Assembly (NCBI GenBank): GCA_024709145.1
Contig: JANJXG010000021.1
Span: forward strand, 49,386-113,385
DNA: 64,000 nt
Reading direction: 5' to 3'
Source: Bacteroidales bacterium
Lineage (GTDB): Bacteria > Bacteroidota > Bacteroidia > Bacteroidales > F082
Shown in pieces: positions 27,745 to 37,185 of this stretch. Position 1 is the stretch's first letter; the number at the start of each line of letters is the position of its first letter. A program made the translations under genes and the position numbers. The notes beneath the pieces were generated by a model, which searched no databases, was not told the DNA's origin, and worked only from the letters and a program-made list of their open reading frames with translations.

Positions 27745-28611
27745 ATGCATAAAACTTTTTCTTTATTTTTTTCCTCGTTATTCATCCTGGTTAGCCTTCA
27801 GGCATGCGCGCAAAATGGTGGTTATTCAAAAAAAGAAACTGGTCTTCAATACAGGTTCTTTAGAGGTGATGGTCAGGATGAAAATCCTAAGGTGACTGAT
27901 ATTGTTACAGTTAAGATGGATTATTTTATTAATGATTCACTTTTGTTTACTAGTACTAAACTTGGAAAGCCAATGCAGTTTCCGTTAAGCCCTGCTGCAT
28001 TCAAAGGTGATTTTTTCGAAGGTATTGCTACCATGAGCATCGGTGATTCAGCCAGTTTTCTATGTCCTGCCGACTCTGTATTTCTGCGGATTTTCCGCGT
28101 GAAGCAGATGCCACCTTTTGTTAAATCAGGTGACATCATGCGTTTTGAAATTGCTTTGGACAGTTTCTTGACAAAGGAAGCATTTGAAGAGGCTAAAGTC
28201 GCTGAATCACAAGCCCTGATTGAAGCATCCAATCAAAGCCTTAAGTCCTATTTAGCTGAGAAAGGGATCACTTCAATGCCGACGGAAAGCGGTTTGTATT
28301 ATGTTGAAACACTTAAAGGAACAGGTAAATTTCCTCAGAAAGGCGAACGAATAAAGGTTCACTACAAAGGAACCCTGCTTGATGGCACGCCTTTTGACTC
28401 TTCAATTGAGCGCAACCAGCCTTTCGAATTTGTGCTTGGAATGGGGCAAGTAATCCGCGGTTGGGACGAGGGGCTTGCTTTGATGCAGGAAGGCGGCAAA
28501 GCTACCCTGATTCTGCCTTTTAATTTAGCTTATGGAGAAAGGGCAGCCGGTCAGATTCCACCTTTCAGCCCACTTGTTTTTGAAGTTGAACTTATCGAAA
28601 TCATCAAATAA
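27745..28611 (+). CDS. Two-domain FKBP-type peptidyl-prolyl isomerase lipoprotein
   Basis: 288 residues. Lipoprotein Cys21 in VSLQACAQN. The N-terminal unit (about 30-145) has the FKBP outline but lacks most of the usual aromatic active-site residues and may be a chaperone-only domain. The C-terminal unit (about 180-288) is a canonical FKBP with VHYKGTLLDGTPFDSS, FVLGMGQVIRGWDEG and LPFNLAYGERAAGQIPP. Acts in the periplasm on proline isomerisation and folding. Second of three FKBP lipoprotein genes in a row. Confidence 0.88.
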   Translation: MHKTFSLFFSSLFILVSLQACAQNGGYSKKETGLQYRFFRGDGQDENPKVTDIVTVKMDYFINDSLLFTSTKLGKPMQFPLSPAAFKGDFFEGIATMSIGDSASFLCPADSVFLRIFRVKQMPPFVKSGDIMRFEIALDSFLTKEAFEEAKVAESQALIEASNQSLKSYLAEKGITSMPTESGLYYVETLKGTGKFPQKGERIKVHYKGTLLDGTPFDSSIERNQPFEFVLGMGQVIRGWDEGLALMQEGGKATLILPFNLAYGERAAGQIPPFSPLVFEVELIEIIK

Positions 28612-28616
28612 AAAAA

Positions 28617-29957
28617 ATGAAAACAGTAAATTTGATTAAAACCGGTCTGGCAATGCTGGCCGCAACCGTGGTATTTGTTGGGTGCAACAACAGTAAATAC
28701 CCTGGTTTTAAAAAAATGGAAAATGGTGTCCATATTAAATACCATACCAAAGGTGAGGGTGATAAAAAGCCAGCACTTAACTCAGTTGTTACACTTGACA
28801 TGAATTATGGCTTAGGTGATACACTTTTGTTTGAAAGCAGTAAAATGCCTGAAGCTTTGAAGTTTCCGGTTATTGAACCTACTTTCGAAGGGGATTTGTA
28901 TGCTGCACTTACATTACTCAATGTTGGAGATTCTGTTACAGTTGCTTTTCCAGCCGACTCATTCTTCATGGTTATGGCAGGAATGCCACAATCACCGGAA
29001 TTTGTTAAACCGGATGCAACAATGTATTTTGACATCAAGTTAAAGGCAGTTCAAACCGAAGAAGAAATCAATGCAGAGCAACATGCCATGTTGGAGCAAA
29101 TGAAAGCTCAGGAACAGGAAGTACTTAAATCATACCTTGCTGAGAAGCAAATTACTACTGCTCCACTGGCATCAGGTTTATATTACATTGAAACGAAAAA
29201 AGGTAGTGGAACACAACCAAAACCCGGTGATGTCATGAAAGTTCGTTTTTCGGTCAGTATGATAGAAGGATTTCCATTGTTCTCAAATTTCGACAAAGAA
29301 CCGATGGATATTGAATATGGACAACCATTTGATACTAAAGGTTTTGATGAGGCACTTACCTATTTGCGCAAAGGTACGAAGGCAAGTCTGATTGTACCTT
29401 CACATCTGGCTTTTGACAGTGTAGGCAGAAATCAGATGATACCTCCTTATTCAACTATGTTGTATGAAGTTGAATTGGTAGATGTTAAAGATAAAGCAGA
29501 AGTTGAAAAGGAAAACGAAGCAAAAAGAAAGCAAGAAGCAGCTGCTGCCGACAAAGCCATGGCGGAGGAAAGTAAATCTTTGAGTAACTACTTAAAAAAT
29601 AATAATATAACTGTTACTCCTACTGCTTCAGGTTTGTATTATGTCGAAACTGTTAAAGGAACAGGAAAAAGTCCGGAAGTTGGAAAAAGCGTGAAGGCTC
29701 ATTACACTTTGTATAATATCCAAGGTAAAAAACTTCAAAGCTCTCTTGACAGTGGCAGTCCATTTACCTTTGTTCTGGGGCAGGGCCAGGTTATCAAAGG
29801 TTGGGATGAAGGATTTTTGCTGATGAAAGAAGGTGGCAAAGCAAAACTCATTCTACCCTCATCATTGGCTTATGGCGGTGTTGCACGTGGCGAAGACATA
29901 CCGGCTTATTCACCACTCGTTTTTGAGGTTGAACTGATCGAGGTACTTGATAAGTAG
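28617..29957 (+). CDS. Three-domain FKBP-type peptidyl-prolyl isomerase lipoprotein
   Basis: 446 residues, 5 nt after the preceding gene. Lipoprotein Cys23 in VFVGCNNS. Three FKBP-like units: about 40-145 and 180-290 (both degenerate) and about 335-445 (canonical, FVLGQGQVIKGWDEG and LPSSLAYGGVARGEDIP). An acidic/lysine-rich helical linker (KDKAEVEKENEAKRKQEAA) joins units two and three. Looks like a partial duplication of the preceding gene. Likely a periplasmic folding factor. Strong terminator follows. Confidence 0.87.
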   Translation: MKTVNLIKTGLAMLAATVVFVGCNNSKYPGFKKMENGVHIKYHTKGEGDKKPALNSVVTLDMNYGLGDTLLFESSKMPEALKFPVIEPTFEGDLYAALTLLNVGDSVTVAFPADSFFMVMAGMPQSPEFVKPDATMYFDIKLKAVQTEEEINAEQHAMLEQMKAQEQEVLKSYLAEKQITTAPLASGLYYIETKKGSGTQPKPGDVMKVRFSVSMIEGFPLFSNFDKEPMDIEYGQPFDTKGFDEALTYLRKGTKASLIVPSHLAFDSVGRNQMIPPYSTMLYEVELVDVKDKAEVEKENEAKRKQEAAAADKAMAEESKSLSNYLKNNNITVTPTASGLYYVETVKGTGKSPEVGKSVKAHYTLYNIQGKKLQSSLDSGSPFTFVLGQGQVIKGWDEGFLLMKEGGKAKLILPSSLAYGGVARGEDIPAYSPLVFEVELIEVLDK

Positions 29958-29974
29958 CTAATTACGAATTATCG

Positions 29975-30011
29975 AAAAGCCCCTGATTAACAAGCAGGGG
30001 CTTTTTTTTTT
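29975..30011 (+). terminator. Terminator of the FKBP cluster
   Basis: AAAAGCCCCTG (29975-29985) pairs with CAGGGGCTTTT (29995-30005), followed by a T run to 30011. It may also serve the convergent GH3 gene weakly. Confidence 0.92.
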
Positions 30012-30027
30012 GAACTGATTCTTGTAA

Positions 30028-32232
30028 CTATAAGAGTCGGATTCTGACTGTTTTAAGCTTCATTGAATCAGTACCAATCATAATCTCAAACTCACCAGGT
30101 TCAGCAATGCGTTTTAGGTCTTTATTATAAAATGCCAAATCATTTCTTCCTATTTTAAACTGAACCAGTTTAGTTTCACCAGGTTGCAACATTATTTTCT
30201 GAAAACCTTTTAAATTTTTGAGAGCCGGGCTTACTGAAGAAACAAGATCCCTTATGTATAGCTGTACAATTTCTTCGCCGGCAAACTTTCCCGTATTTGT
30301 TAATTCAATTGTTGCGGTTACCAATTCATTATCAATTATTTGATTTTTATCAACACTCAGATCACCATAGATAAAGCTCGTATAGCTTAATCCGAAGCCA
30401 AAGCAATATAGGGGCTCGTTGGGCGAATCGATGTAGCGGGATGTCGTATTTGTTGCACCATCCCAAGGACGGCCCGTATTTTTCGTATTATAAAAGACAG
30501 GAATTTGCCCCACTGATCTTGGAAAAGTCATTGGAAGTTTTCCGGATGGATTATATTCACCAAACAACACATCTGCGAGGGCAGATCCGGCCATGGTTCC
30601 CGGATACCAGGCCTCTAGTATAGTTGAGGCATTTTGATCCAGTTTATTGATTGTCAATGGTCTGCCATTGAAAAGAACCACCACAACATTCTTACCAAGA
30701 CTCAGAATTTTGTCAGCTAATTCCTGTTGCATACCGGGTAAATCGAGACTTGTGCGACTTGTAGCTTCACCGGTCATCCATGCAGGCTCACCGAGTGCAA
30801 GTATAACCAACTCAGCTTCTGAAGCCAATTTTATCGCTGTGTCAAAATCTTGTTCATCCTGCGCAACGATATCACAACCTTTAGTAAAAGTAATTTCACA
30901 ATCAGGGAGTTTGGATTTCAACCCATCCAAAAGGCTTACGGCTTTTTTTCCGTCACCAGCGGCATACCATCCACCCAGCATATCCTGTCTGCTGTCTGCA
31001 AGCGGACCAATTAATGCAACTTTTCTTAATCTTTTCGATAAAGGTAAAAGTGATGCATCGTTTTTCAGTAAAACCATTGATTTTCGGGCCATATCTCTGG
31101 AAGCTTCCAGAAATTCGTCTTTCATCAGCATTTTTTGCTCTCGTTCGACCGAGCAGAACCTGAAAGGATCATTGAATAAACCCAGTTCATATTTCAATTG
31201 CAGCACTTTTCTGACAGCAGCATCTAATACAGACTTTTCGAGAAATCCTTTGTTAACCAAATGAGGAATGTTTTGCAAATAAAAAAAAGCCTGCATATCC
31301 ATTTCAGTACCAGAGGAAAGCGCCGTAAGAGTAGCTTGTGCTGCGTTTTCAGCGGTACCGTGGTTGAGCAGTTCAAGCACAGAAGTGAAATCGGAAACAA
31401 CAAATCCCTTGAAATTCCATTCATCTCTCAATATTTTTTGAAGTAAAAATGAGTTTGCAGTGGCTGGTATGCCATTTAGATCGTTAAATGCCGACATCAC
31501 AGTGAATGCGCCTGCATCAACGGCAGCTTTGTATGGAGGAAGGTAAAACTCTCTCAGGGTAAGTTCCGACATATCAACGCTATGATATTCTCTTCCAGCC
31601 TGAGGAGCCCCATAAGCAGCAAAATGTTTCACACAGGCAGCTACGGCATCAGGCTGAACAAATCCCTCACCCTGAAAACCTTTTACCCGAGCAGCAGCAA
31701 TTGCTGAGGCCAAAAAAGGATCTTCACCAGCACCTTCCATAACCCGGCCCCAGCGCGGATCGCGCGAAATGTCACACATCGGCGCAAAGACCCAATGAAG
31801 GCCGGTGGCAGATGCTTCGAGCGCTGCTATCCGGGCTGACCGCTCAATGGCTTCCAGATCCCAGCTCGATGATTCTGCCAGCGGAACCGGAAAAATAGTA
31901 TGATGACCATGTATGACATCAAACCCAAAAAGCAACGGTATTCCTAACCTGGATTCATTGACTGCCATTTCCTGTAGCTTTCTGGTATATGCTGCGCCAT
32001 GAGCATTGAAAATTCCGCCAACCTTTCCGTCCTTTATCAATTCAACATACTGATCCTGAATCATATCGCCAGAGTCATTCCAATCATTTGTAAAAAGTGA
32101 AAGCTGCCCGGCTTTTTCTTCTATTGTCATTTGCAACAGCAATGAATCAATAAAATGCGCTGAGTTAAAAGATTGAGAAAAAGCACCGATATGAAATGCA
32201 ATAAAAAAGGTGAATGTAATAATAAACTTCAT
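30028..32232 (-). CDS. GH3 beta-glucosidase, exported
   Basis: 734 residues with a signal peptide (1-19). GH3 N-terminal barrel with nucleophile Asp281 (VVSDFTS), alpha/beta sandwich with general acid/base Glu489 (MTGEATSRTSLDLPG), and a C-terminal FnIII-like domain (about 640-730). Periplasmic enzyme releasing glucose from the non-reducing end of beta-glucosides. Family alone does not fix the linkage. It sits divergent from the GH144-like gene across a 370-nt spacer and next to a beta-1,2-glucan gene set, so sophoro-oligosaccharides are the likely substrates. GH3 enzymes accompany GH144 or the phosphorylase in known beta-1,2-glucan clusters. Confidence 0.92.
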   Translation of the reverse strand: MKFIITFTFFIAFHIGAFSQSFNSAHFIDSLLLQMTIEEKAGQLSLFTNDWNDSGDMIQDQYVELIKDGKVGGIFNAHGAAYTRKLQEMAVNESRLGIPLLFGFDVIHGHHTIFPVPLAESSSWDLEAIERSARIAALEASATGLHWVFAPMCDISRDPRWGRVMEGAGEDPFLASAIAAARVKGFQGEGFVQPDAVAACVKHFAAYGAPQAGREYHSVDMSELTLREFYLPPYKAAVDAGAFTVMSAFNDLNGIPATANSFLLQKILRDEWNFKGFVVSDFTSVLELLNHGTAENAAQATLTALSSGTEMDMQAFFYLQNIPHLVNKGFLEKSVLDAAVRKVLQLKYELGLFNDPFRFCSVEREQKMLMKDEFLEASRDMARKSMVLLKNDASLLPLSKRLRKVALIGPLADSRQDMLGGWYAAGDGKKAVSLLDGLKSKLPDCEITFTKGCDIVAQDEQDFDTAIKLASEAELVILALGEPAWMTGEATSRTSLDLPGMQQELADKILSLGKNVVVVLFNGRPLTINKLDQNASTILEAWYPGTMAGSALADVLFGEYNPSGKLPMTFPRSVGQIPVFYNTKNTGRPWDGATNTTSRYIDSPNEPLYCFGFGLSYTSFIYGDLSVDKNQIIDNELVTATIELTNTGKFAGEEIVQLYIRDLVSSVSPALKNLKGFQKIMLQPGETKLVQFKIGRNDLAFYNKDLKRIAEPGEFEIMIGTDSMKLKTVRIRLL

Positions 32233-32603
32233 AAATTAAAAAATTATTATATAATTGATAATCAATATACTAAATTCAAACTAATAGTTCATAACGAATG
32301 AATGACTGATCATAACTTAGATAAAGCTGATTAAAACGAAATGGAAATTTAGACAATTTTTTGGAATAGGATCCAAGTCAAGGAAGATAATATTTTTAAA
32401 TTACTTAAAGTACTTTAAATCAATACTATATATCAATAGAAAATGTAATAAAAAAAACACCGTTATTTGCTATATTATATCATTTAAATAATTTATATTT
32501 GTTTTCTGAAGATGTCTGAAGTTTGCTTTTCCTTATGCAACAAGGCATTGAGTACAATTAATCAGGTTCATCCATCATTTTGATAAATACTAAAACTCCA
32601 CCT
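32233..32603. promoter_or_regulatory. Divergent control region with palindromes and a promoter
   Basis: The spacer between the GH3 gene (minus) and the plus arm of the locus. Perfect palindromes ATTGAT-A-ATCAAT (32254-32266) and TTAAAGTACTTTAA (32405-32418) are candidate operators. A plus-strand promoter of Bacteroidota form lies at 32466-32501: TTTG, a 24-nt spacer (longer than usual), and TATATTTG at 32494-32501. The leader would be about 95 nt. Confidence 0.45.
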
Positions 32604-33989
32604 ATGAACAATCGGATTTTATTTGGAATAATTTCCTTTCTGCTTTTCATAAATGTAGCTGAAAGTCAGGATACTAAGTTTAATTATCAAGGTCCTGTTG
32701 CCTATGAGACCAGTGTTGAAGACAATCTTTTGCTGGATTCAATCCAGCTAAAGACATTCGCTTATTTCTTGCATGAGCATGATGAGGCATTTGGAATTGT
32801 CAAAGACAGGGCCGCTAGCTGGGCTCCTGCAAGCATTGCATCGACTGGATTCGGATTGGCTTGTTTTGCAATTGGTGCTGAGCGACAATATATTACAAGA
32901 GATGAAGCAGCAAATATTACCTTAAAAATTATGCGATTTTTTGCGCATTCAAACCAGAGTGCTGATACGAATGCAACTGGTTATAAGGGATTCTACTATC
33001 ATTTCTTAAGGCTTGGAACCGGAGAAAGAGAATGGAAATCAGAGCTTTCATCCATTGACACGGGACTTTTGATGATGGGTGTTATATTTGCGAGAAACTA
33101 TTATAGTATGAATAATCCTGTAGAGGAGGAAATCAGGAGCTTAGCCGGTTTTCTCTTAGGCAGGATGGATTGGGAGTTTTTTGAGATGCCCGGTGAAGGT
33201 CGTTTTGCACACACTATTTCAATGGGTTGGACACCTGAACATGGTCAACATACTTACGGATGGGCTGGCTATAATGAAGGATTATTTTTATATGTCCTTG
33301 CTGCCGGTACTGGAATGAAAAATGCTGAACGGAGTTATGAACACTGGCTTGAATCCTACAAATGGATGACTCCTTATGAAGGATTGTCGCATGTAGCATT
33401 TCCACCCTTATTTGGACATCAGTTTTCTCAGGCTTTTATTGATTACCGTGGCCTGGCTGATCGGTTTATGTTAGTAAAAGGGATCGACTATTTTGAAAAT
33501 TCAAGAAGAGCAACCCTTGTCCAACAACGCTATGCCATTGATAATCCATATGGTTGGGTAGGATATGATTCACTTTGCTGGGGTGTGACAGCCAGTGATG
33601 GCCCGGGAGATAAATACAATTTTGAAAATAAAAAATTCCTGGGTTATGCAGGAAGAGGAACAAGCGGACCTGAGTACAATTATTTCGACGATGGGACCAT
33701 CGCTCCGTATGGTCCAATCTCTTCATTGCCTTTTGCCCCTGAAGTCATATTTCCTGTGATCAGAAATCTGAATGAGAAATATGGACATAAAATCTGGGGA
33801 AAATACGGGTACTATGACGCTTTTAACCTCACTGCGAATTGGGTTGACCATGATTTTATCGGAATTGATCAGGGACCGATGCTGATTATGATTGAAAATT
33901 TCAGAACCGGCTTGGTCTGGAAAATGGTGATGAAAGATCCCGTGATCCAAAAAGGCCTCGAGAGACTCGGCTATACTTACTTTAATTAA
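32604..33989 (+). CDS. PF10091 glycoamylase-like protein, divergent GH144-related
   Basis: 461 residues from the ATG at 32604; an in-frame TTG upstream (32580) gives an unlikely N-terminus. Signal peptide 1-21. An (alpha/alpha)6 protein with WGVTASDGP, the YYDAFN segment and a C-terminal GIDQGPMLIMIENFRTGL that it shares with the three minus-strand paralogues. It lacks their D-x-G-x-D-x-x-E motif. At the aligned place it reads SELSSIDTGLL, with Lys145, Ser149 and Asp152. It may thus be a different activity or subfamily. First gene of the plus arm. Confidence 0.85.
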   Translation: MNNRILFGIISFLLFINVAESQDTKFNYQGPVAYETSVEDNLLLDSIQLKTFAYFLHEHDEAFGIVKDRAASWAPASIASTGFGLACFAIGAERQYITRDEAANITLKIMRFFAHSNQSADTNATGYKGFYYHFLRLGTGEREWKSELSSIDTGLLMMGVIFARNYYSMNNPVEEEIRSLAGFLLGRMDWEFFEMPGEGRFAHTISMGWTPEHGQHTYGWAGYNEGLFLYVLAAGTGMKNAERSYEHWLESYKWMTPYEGLSHVAFPPLFGHQFSQAFIDYRGLADRFMLVKGIDYFENSRRATLVQQRYAIDNPYGWVGYDSLCWGVTASDGPGDKYNFENKKFLGYAGRGTSGPEYNYFDDGTIAPYGPISSLPFAPEVIFPVIRNLNEKYGHKIWGKYGYYDAFNLTANWVDHDFIGIDQGPMLIMIENFRTGLVWKMVMKDPVIQKGLERLGYTYFN

Positions 33990-34022
33990 TGAGGATGATA
34001 AACTGCATTACATTACGTGAAA

Positions 34023-37000
34023 ATGAGATTTAAACTATTAATAATCATTTTGTTGACTAGCTTATATGTCAACAGTCAACAAGTGCTTGACGATTTTGAA
34101 AGCACGGAGGGATGGTCCTTTATTCAGTCGGATGGGGTCAAGTTGAAGCTTAACCTTGATGAAGGCAGCCTAAATAAGGCCATCAGGTTTGACTATGATT
34201 TTACTAAAGGAACAGGGTATGGCGGGTTTCAAAAGTGGTTTCCACTTGATTTGCCGGAAAATTTTGAAATATCTTTTCTTCTTAAGGCCAGTTCTCCTTC
34301 CAACAATTTCGAAATCAAGCTAATTGACAGTACTGGGAACAATGTATGGTGGGTCAGTAACCGTAACTTTGAATTCCCTTCAACCTGGAAACGTATCAAA
34401 ATTAAGAAGCGTCACATCAGTTTCGCCTGGGGACCTGCGCCTGATCAGTCATTGAAGCGTATTGACCGCATTGAATTTACGGTAGCTTCTTTCCTAGGTG
34501 GGAAAGGAACACTGTGGATCGATGATCTTCGGTTCGAGGAAATCGAGCCAGAAACCGATAATTATCCCATTCCGGAAGTAAGTGTATTGAATTCAGGCAA
34601 CTACGTAAAGGTTTCAGCCTTGACAGATGGGGACTTAAAAAGTGAATGGCTGTCAGCCGGCAGTGAAAACCAAACATTATTGATTGATTTTCGAGGCAGA
34701 AGAGAATTTGGTGGTTTGCATTTGGATTGGCTCAACGGGCATTCTGCAGCCACAGTTGAGGTTCTTTCATCCATGAATGGTTCTGATTGGGAATCTATCG
34801 GAGCGCTTCGATCAAATAAATCTGATATAAGTTTCATTCGAATTCCTGAAGCCGAAGCGCGCTATCTTAAGCTTCATATTTCTCAACCAACTATAAAAGG
34901 GAGATTTGGATTAAGCGAAATCAGTTTTCTAAGTGTAAAAGAGTCATTAACAACGAACGACTTCCTGATATACGCAGCATCAAATTCATCAACAGGAGAT
35001 TACCCGCGTTATTTTCTTCAGCAAGCCTCTTACTGGACTGTTATGGGCGTTAACAATGATGTGAAGGAGGCCATGATCAGCGAAGACGGAATGGTTGAGG
35101 TTGAGAAAGCCGGTTTTTCGATGGAGCCCGCTATCCAAATAGAGGGTAAATTATACAACTGGCCTGTGGTCAAGAAAACCCAAAGAATGGGGGATGAAAA
35201 ATCTTTTGATTTTGTACCTTCCGTTGATTGGGATTTTGAGGACATTCTTTTTTCCACAGAACTGGAAGCAACAGGCGAGGCCAACAAAGATTCTAGATTG
35301 ATCGTAACGTACACTTTTAAGAATCAATCAGGTGAGCAAAAAGAATTAGATTTCTATCTACTGATCAGACCTTTTCAGGTAAATCCATACTATCAATTCC
35401 TGAATCTTCCGGGTGGTGTTGGGAAGATCAGAGAGATTTCAATCGTTGATAATCAAATGGTTATGGTTGACAGCAAGATGATTTTTTCAGAACGCCCATT
35501 CGATCAAGCCGGTGTAGCAGCCTTTGGTGAAGGCAATCCAATGGACATGATTAGGAAAAATGAAAATTTTATTTTGAGTCATGTAGTTGATAATGATGGA
35601 CTTGCAAATGGAATGCTCAAGTACCGGCTCAGTATTGATGCTGGAAAAGAATTGAGATTTCGTGTTGCTGTTCCGTTTCACAAGAGTCCTGACAAAGCTG
35701 AAATCATGCTTGATCAACAATTACTCGATGCAAGCAGGGCGTTTTGGCAGAACAAAGTTGGTCATATCAAATTCAATTTACCCGAATCAGCCGACAGGCT
35801 CATACAAGCCTACCATTCTAATTTGGCCTATATCCTGATAAACAGGGATAAAGCTGGTATTCAACCAGGTTCGAGGAGTTATGAAAGAAGTTGGATTCGG
35901 GATGGAGCACTCACATCATCGGCCTTGCTAAAGTCGGGGATTGTTGAAGAGGTGAGGGAATTTATTCAGTGGTATGCAGCTCATCAATATGAAAACGGAA
36001 AGGTTCCTTGTGTTGTAGATTTCAGAGGACCTGATCCGGTTCCTGAACATGATAGCCACGGCCAATTGATTTATCTCATGCGTGAATATTTTAATTTCAC
36101 AGGCGATACAGCTTTTCTCAGAGATAATAACGAACATGTGTTGTTGGCAGTAAGCTATATAGAAAGTTTAATTGCAGAGCGGTCAACACCTCATTTCAGA
36201 AATGGAAACGACAGTGTCAGAGCCTATTACGGCTTAGTACCTGAATCAATCAGTCATGAGGGATATTCTGCCAAGCCAATGCATTCATATTGGGATAACT
36301 TCTTTATTTTAAAAGGATTAAAAGATGCAACCGACATTCAGGCAATACTAGGCACAAGCCATTTTGAACGCATCGCAGCTATACGGGACACTTTCAGCTT
36401 CAATCTCTACAAATCCATTGATCTTGCCATGAAAACAAGAAAAATCGATTACATTCCCGGATGTGTAGAGCTTGGGGATTTTGACGCAACATCAACAACA
36501 GTTGCACTCACACCTTGCAATGAATTAAAGAACTTACCTAAACCACAGGTTTACAATACTTTTGAGAAATATTTTAATTTTTTTGAGGACAGACGTGCCG
36601 GTAAAATAAATTGGGCAAATTATACTCCTTATGAAAACAGGTTGATTGGTTCCTTCATCATTCTGGATCAGCCTGACCGAGCACATCAGCTAATTGAGTA
36701 TTTTTTAAACGATCAAAGGCCTCAGGGATGGCATCATTGGGCTGAAGTAGTTTGGAATGATTACCGGACCCCGAAATACATAGGCGACATGCCTCATACC
36801 TGGGTTGGAAGCGATTTTATTAATGCTGTGAGATCAATGTTTGTCTATGAAAACGAGTATGATTCAAGCTTGGTGGTAGCAGCAGCCTTGTATCAGGATT
36901 GGATAGATTCACCCAATGGAATGTCAGTCAGTAACTTGCCAACATATTACGGTGAGCTTAGCTATTCAGTAATTAAAACGGAAAGTGCTTATGAAGTAAA

Positions 37001-37166
37001 TCTGACTGGCAATCTGGATCTTCCCGCCAATGGTATTCGGTTGAAAAATTTCAATGGTTCAAAACGACCGCTGAAAGTCGAAATTAATGGCAAGCAAACC
37101 GACCATTTTAAAAATAATGAGATTAGTATACCCTCATTGCCGTCGGTTGTAAAGATATATTACTAA
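34023..37166 (+). CDS. Secreted multidomain protein: CBM11-like, F5/8C and six-hairpin glycosidase-like domain; unclassified
   Basis: 1047 residues from the ATG at 34023 (GTG at 34017 also possible). Signal peptide, then a CBM11/CIA30-like jelly roll (about 20-180, DDFESTEGW at its start and GTLWIDDLRFE at its end), an F5/8 type C domain (about 190-308), a beta-rich region (about 315-570), and an (alpha/alpha)6-type region (about 590-970) with SYERSWIRDGALTSSALL, PEHDSHGQLIYL and HSYWDNFFILKGL. The last resembles six-hairpin glycosidases and glycogen-debranching-like folds, but I cannot assign a GH family. Context predicts a periplasmic or surface enzyme on beta-1,2-glucan. Confidence 0.7.
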   Translation: MRFKLLIIILLTSLYVNSQQVLDDFESTEGWSFIQSDGVKLKLNLDEGSLNKAIRFDYDFTKGTGYGGFQKWFPLDLPENFEISFLLKASSPSNNFEIKLIDSTGNNVWWVSNRNFEFPSTWKRIKIKKRHISFAWGPAPDQSLKRIDRIEFTVASFLGGKGTLWIDDLRFEEIEPETDNYPIPEVSVLNSGNYVKVSALTDGDLKSEWLSAGSENQTLLIDFRGRREFGGLHLDWLNGHSAATVEVLSSMNGSDWESIGALRSNKSDISFIRIPEAEARYLKLHISQPTIKGRFGLSEISFLSVKESLTTNDFLIYAASNSSTGDYPRYFLQQASYWTVMGVNNDVKEAMISEDGMVEVEKAGFSMEPAIQIEGKLYNWPVVKKTQRMGDEKSFDFVPSVDWDFEDILFSTELEATGEANKDSRLIVTYTFKNQSGEQKELDFYLLIRPFQVNPYYQFLNLPGGVGKIREISIVDNQMVMVDSKMIFSERPFDQAGVAAFGEGNPMDMIRKNENFILSHVVDNDGLANGMLKYRLSIDAGKELRFRVAVPFHKSPDKAEIMLDQQLLDASRAFWQNKVGHIKFNLPESADRLIQAYHSNLAYILINRDKAGIQPGSRSYERSWIRDGALTSSALLKSGIVEEVREFIQWYAAHQYENGKVPCVVDFRGPDPVPEHDSHGQLIYLMREYFNFTGDTAFLRDNNEHVLLAVSYIESLIAERSTPHFRNGNDSVRAYYGLVPESISHEGYSAKPMHSYWDNFFILKGLKDATDIQAILGTSHFERIAAIRDTFSFNLYKSIDLAMKTRKIDYIPGCVELGDFDATSTTVALTPCNELKNLPKPQVYNTFEKYFNFFEDRRAGKINWANYTPYENRLIGSFIILDQPDRAHQLIEYFLNDQRPQGWHHWAEVVWNDYRTPKYIGDMPHTWVGSDFINAVRSMFVYENEYDSSLVVAAALYQDWIDSPNGMSVSNLPTYYGELSYSVIKTESAYEVNLTGNLDLPANGIRLKNFNGSKRPLKVEINGKQTDHFKNNEISIPSLPSVVKIYY

Positions 37167-37185
37167 ACAAAAAACATCTTTTTCG

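Noticed and set aside
30647..31264. 205-codon open frame on the plus strand
   Set aside because: It lies wholly antisense to the GH3 gene, whose catalytic motifs are intact; the frame has no recognisable domain and no promoter.
32521..32603. TTG start at 32580 for the plus-arm PF10091 gene
   Set aside because: It would put polar residues before a clean signal peptide that starts at the ATG at 32604.
34023..37166. Call as GH15 glucoamylase or glycogen debranching enzyme
   Set aside because: Only fold-level resemblance of the six-hairpin region is visible; the catalytic signature cannot be matched, and the context is not starch.
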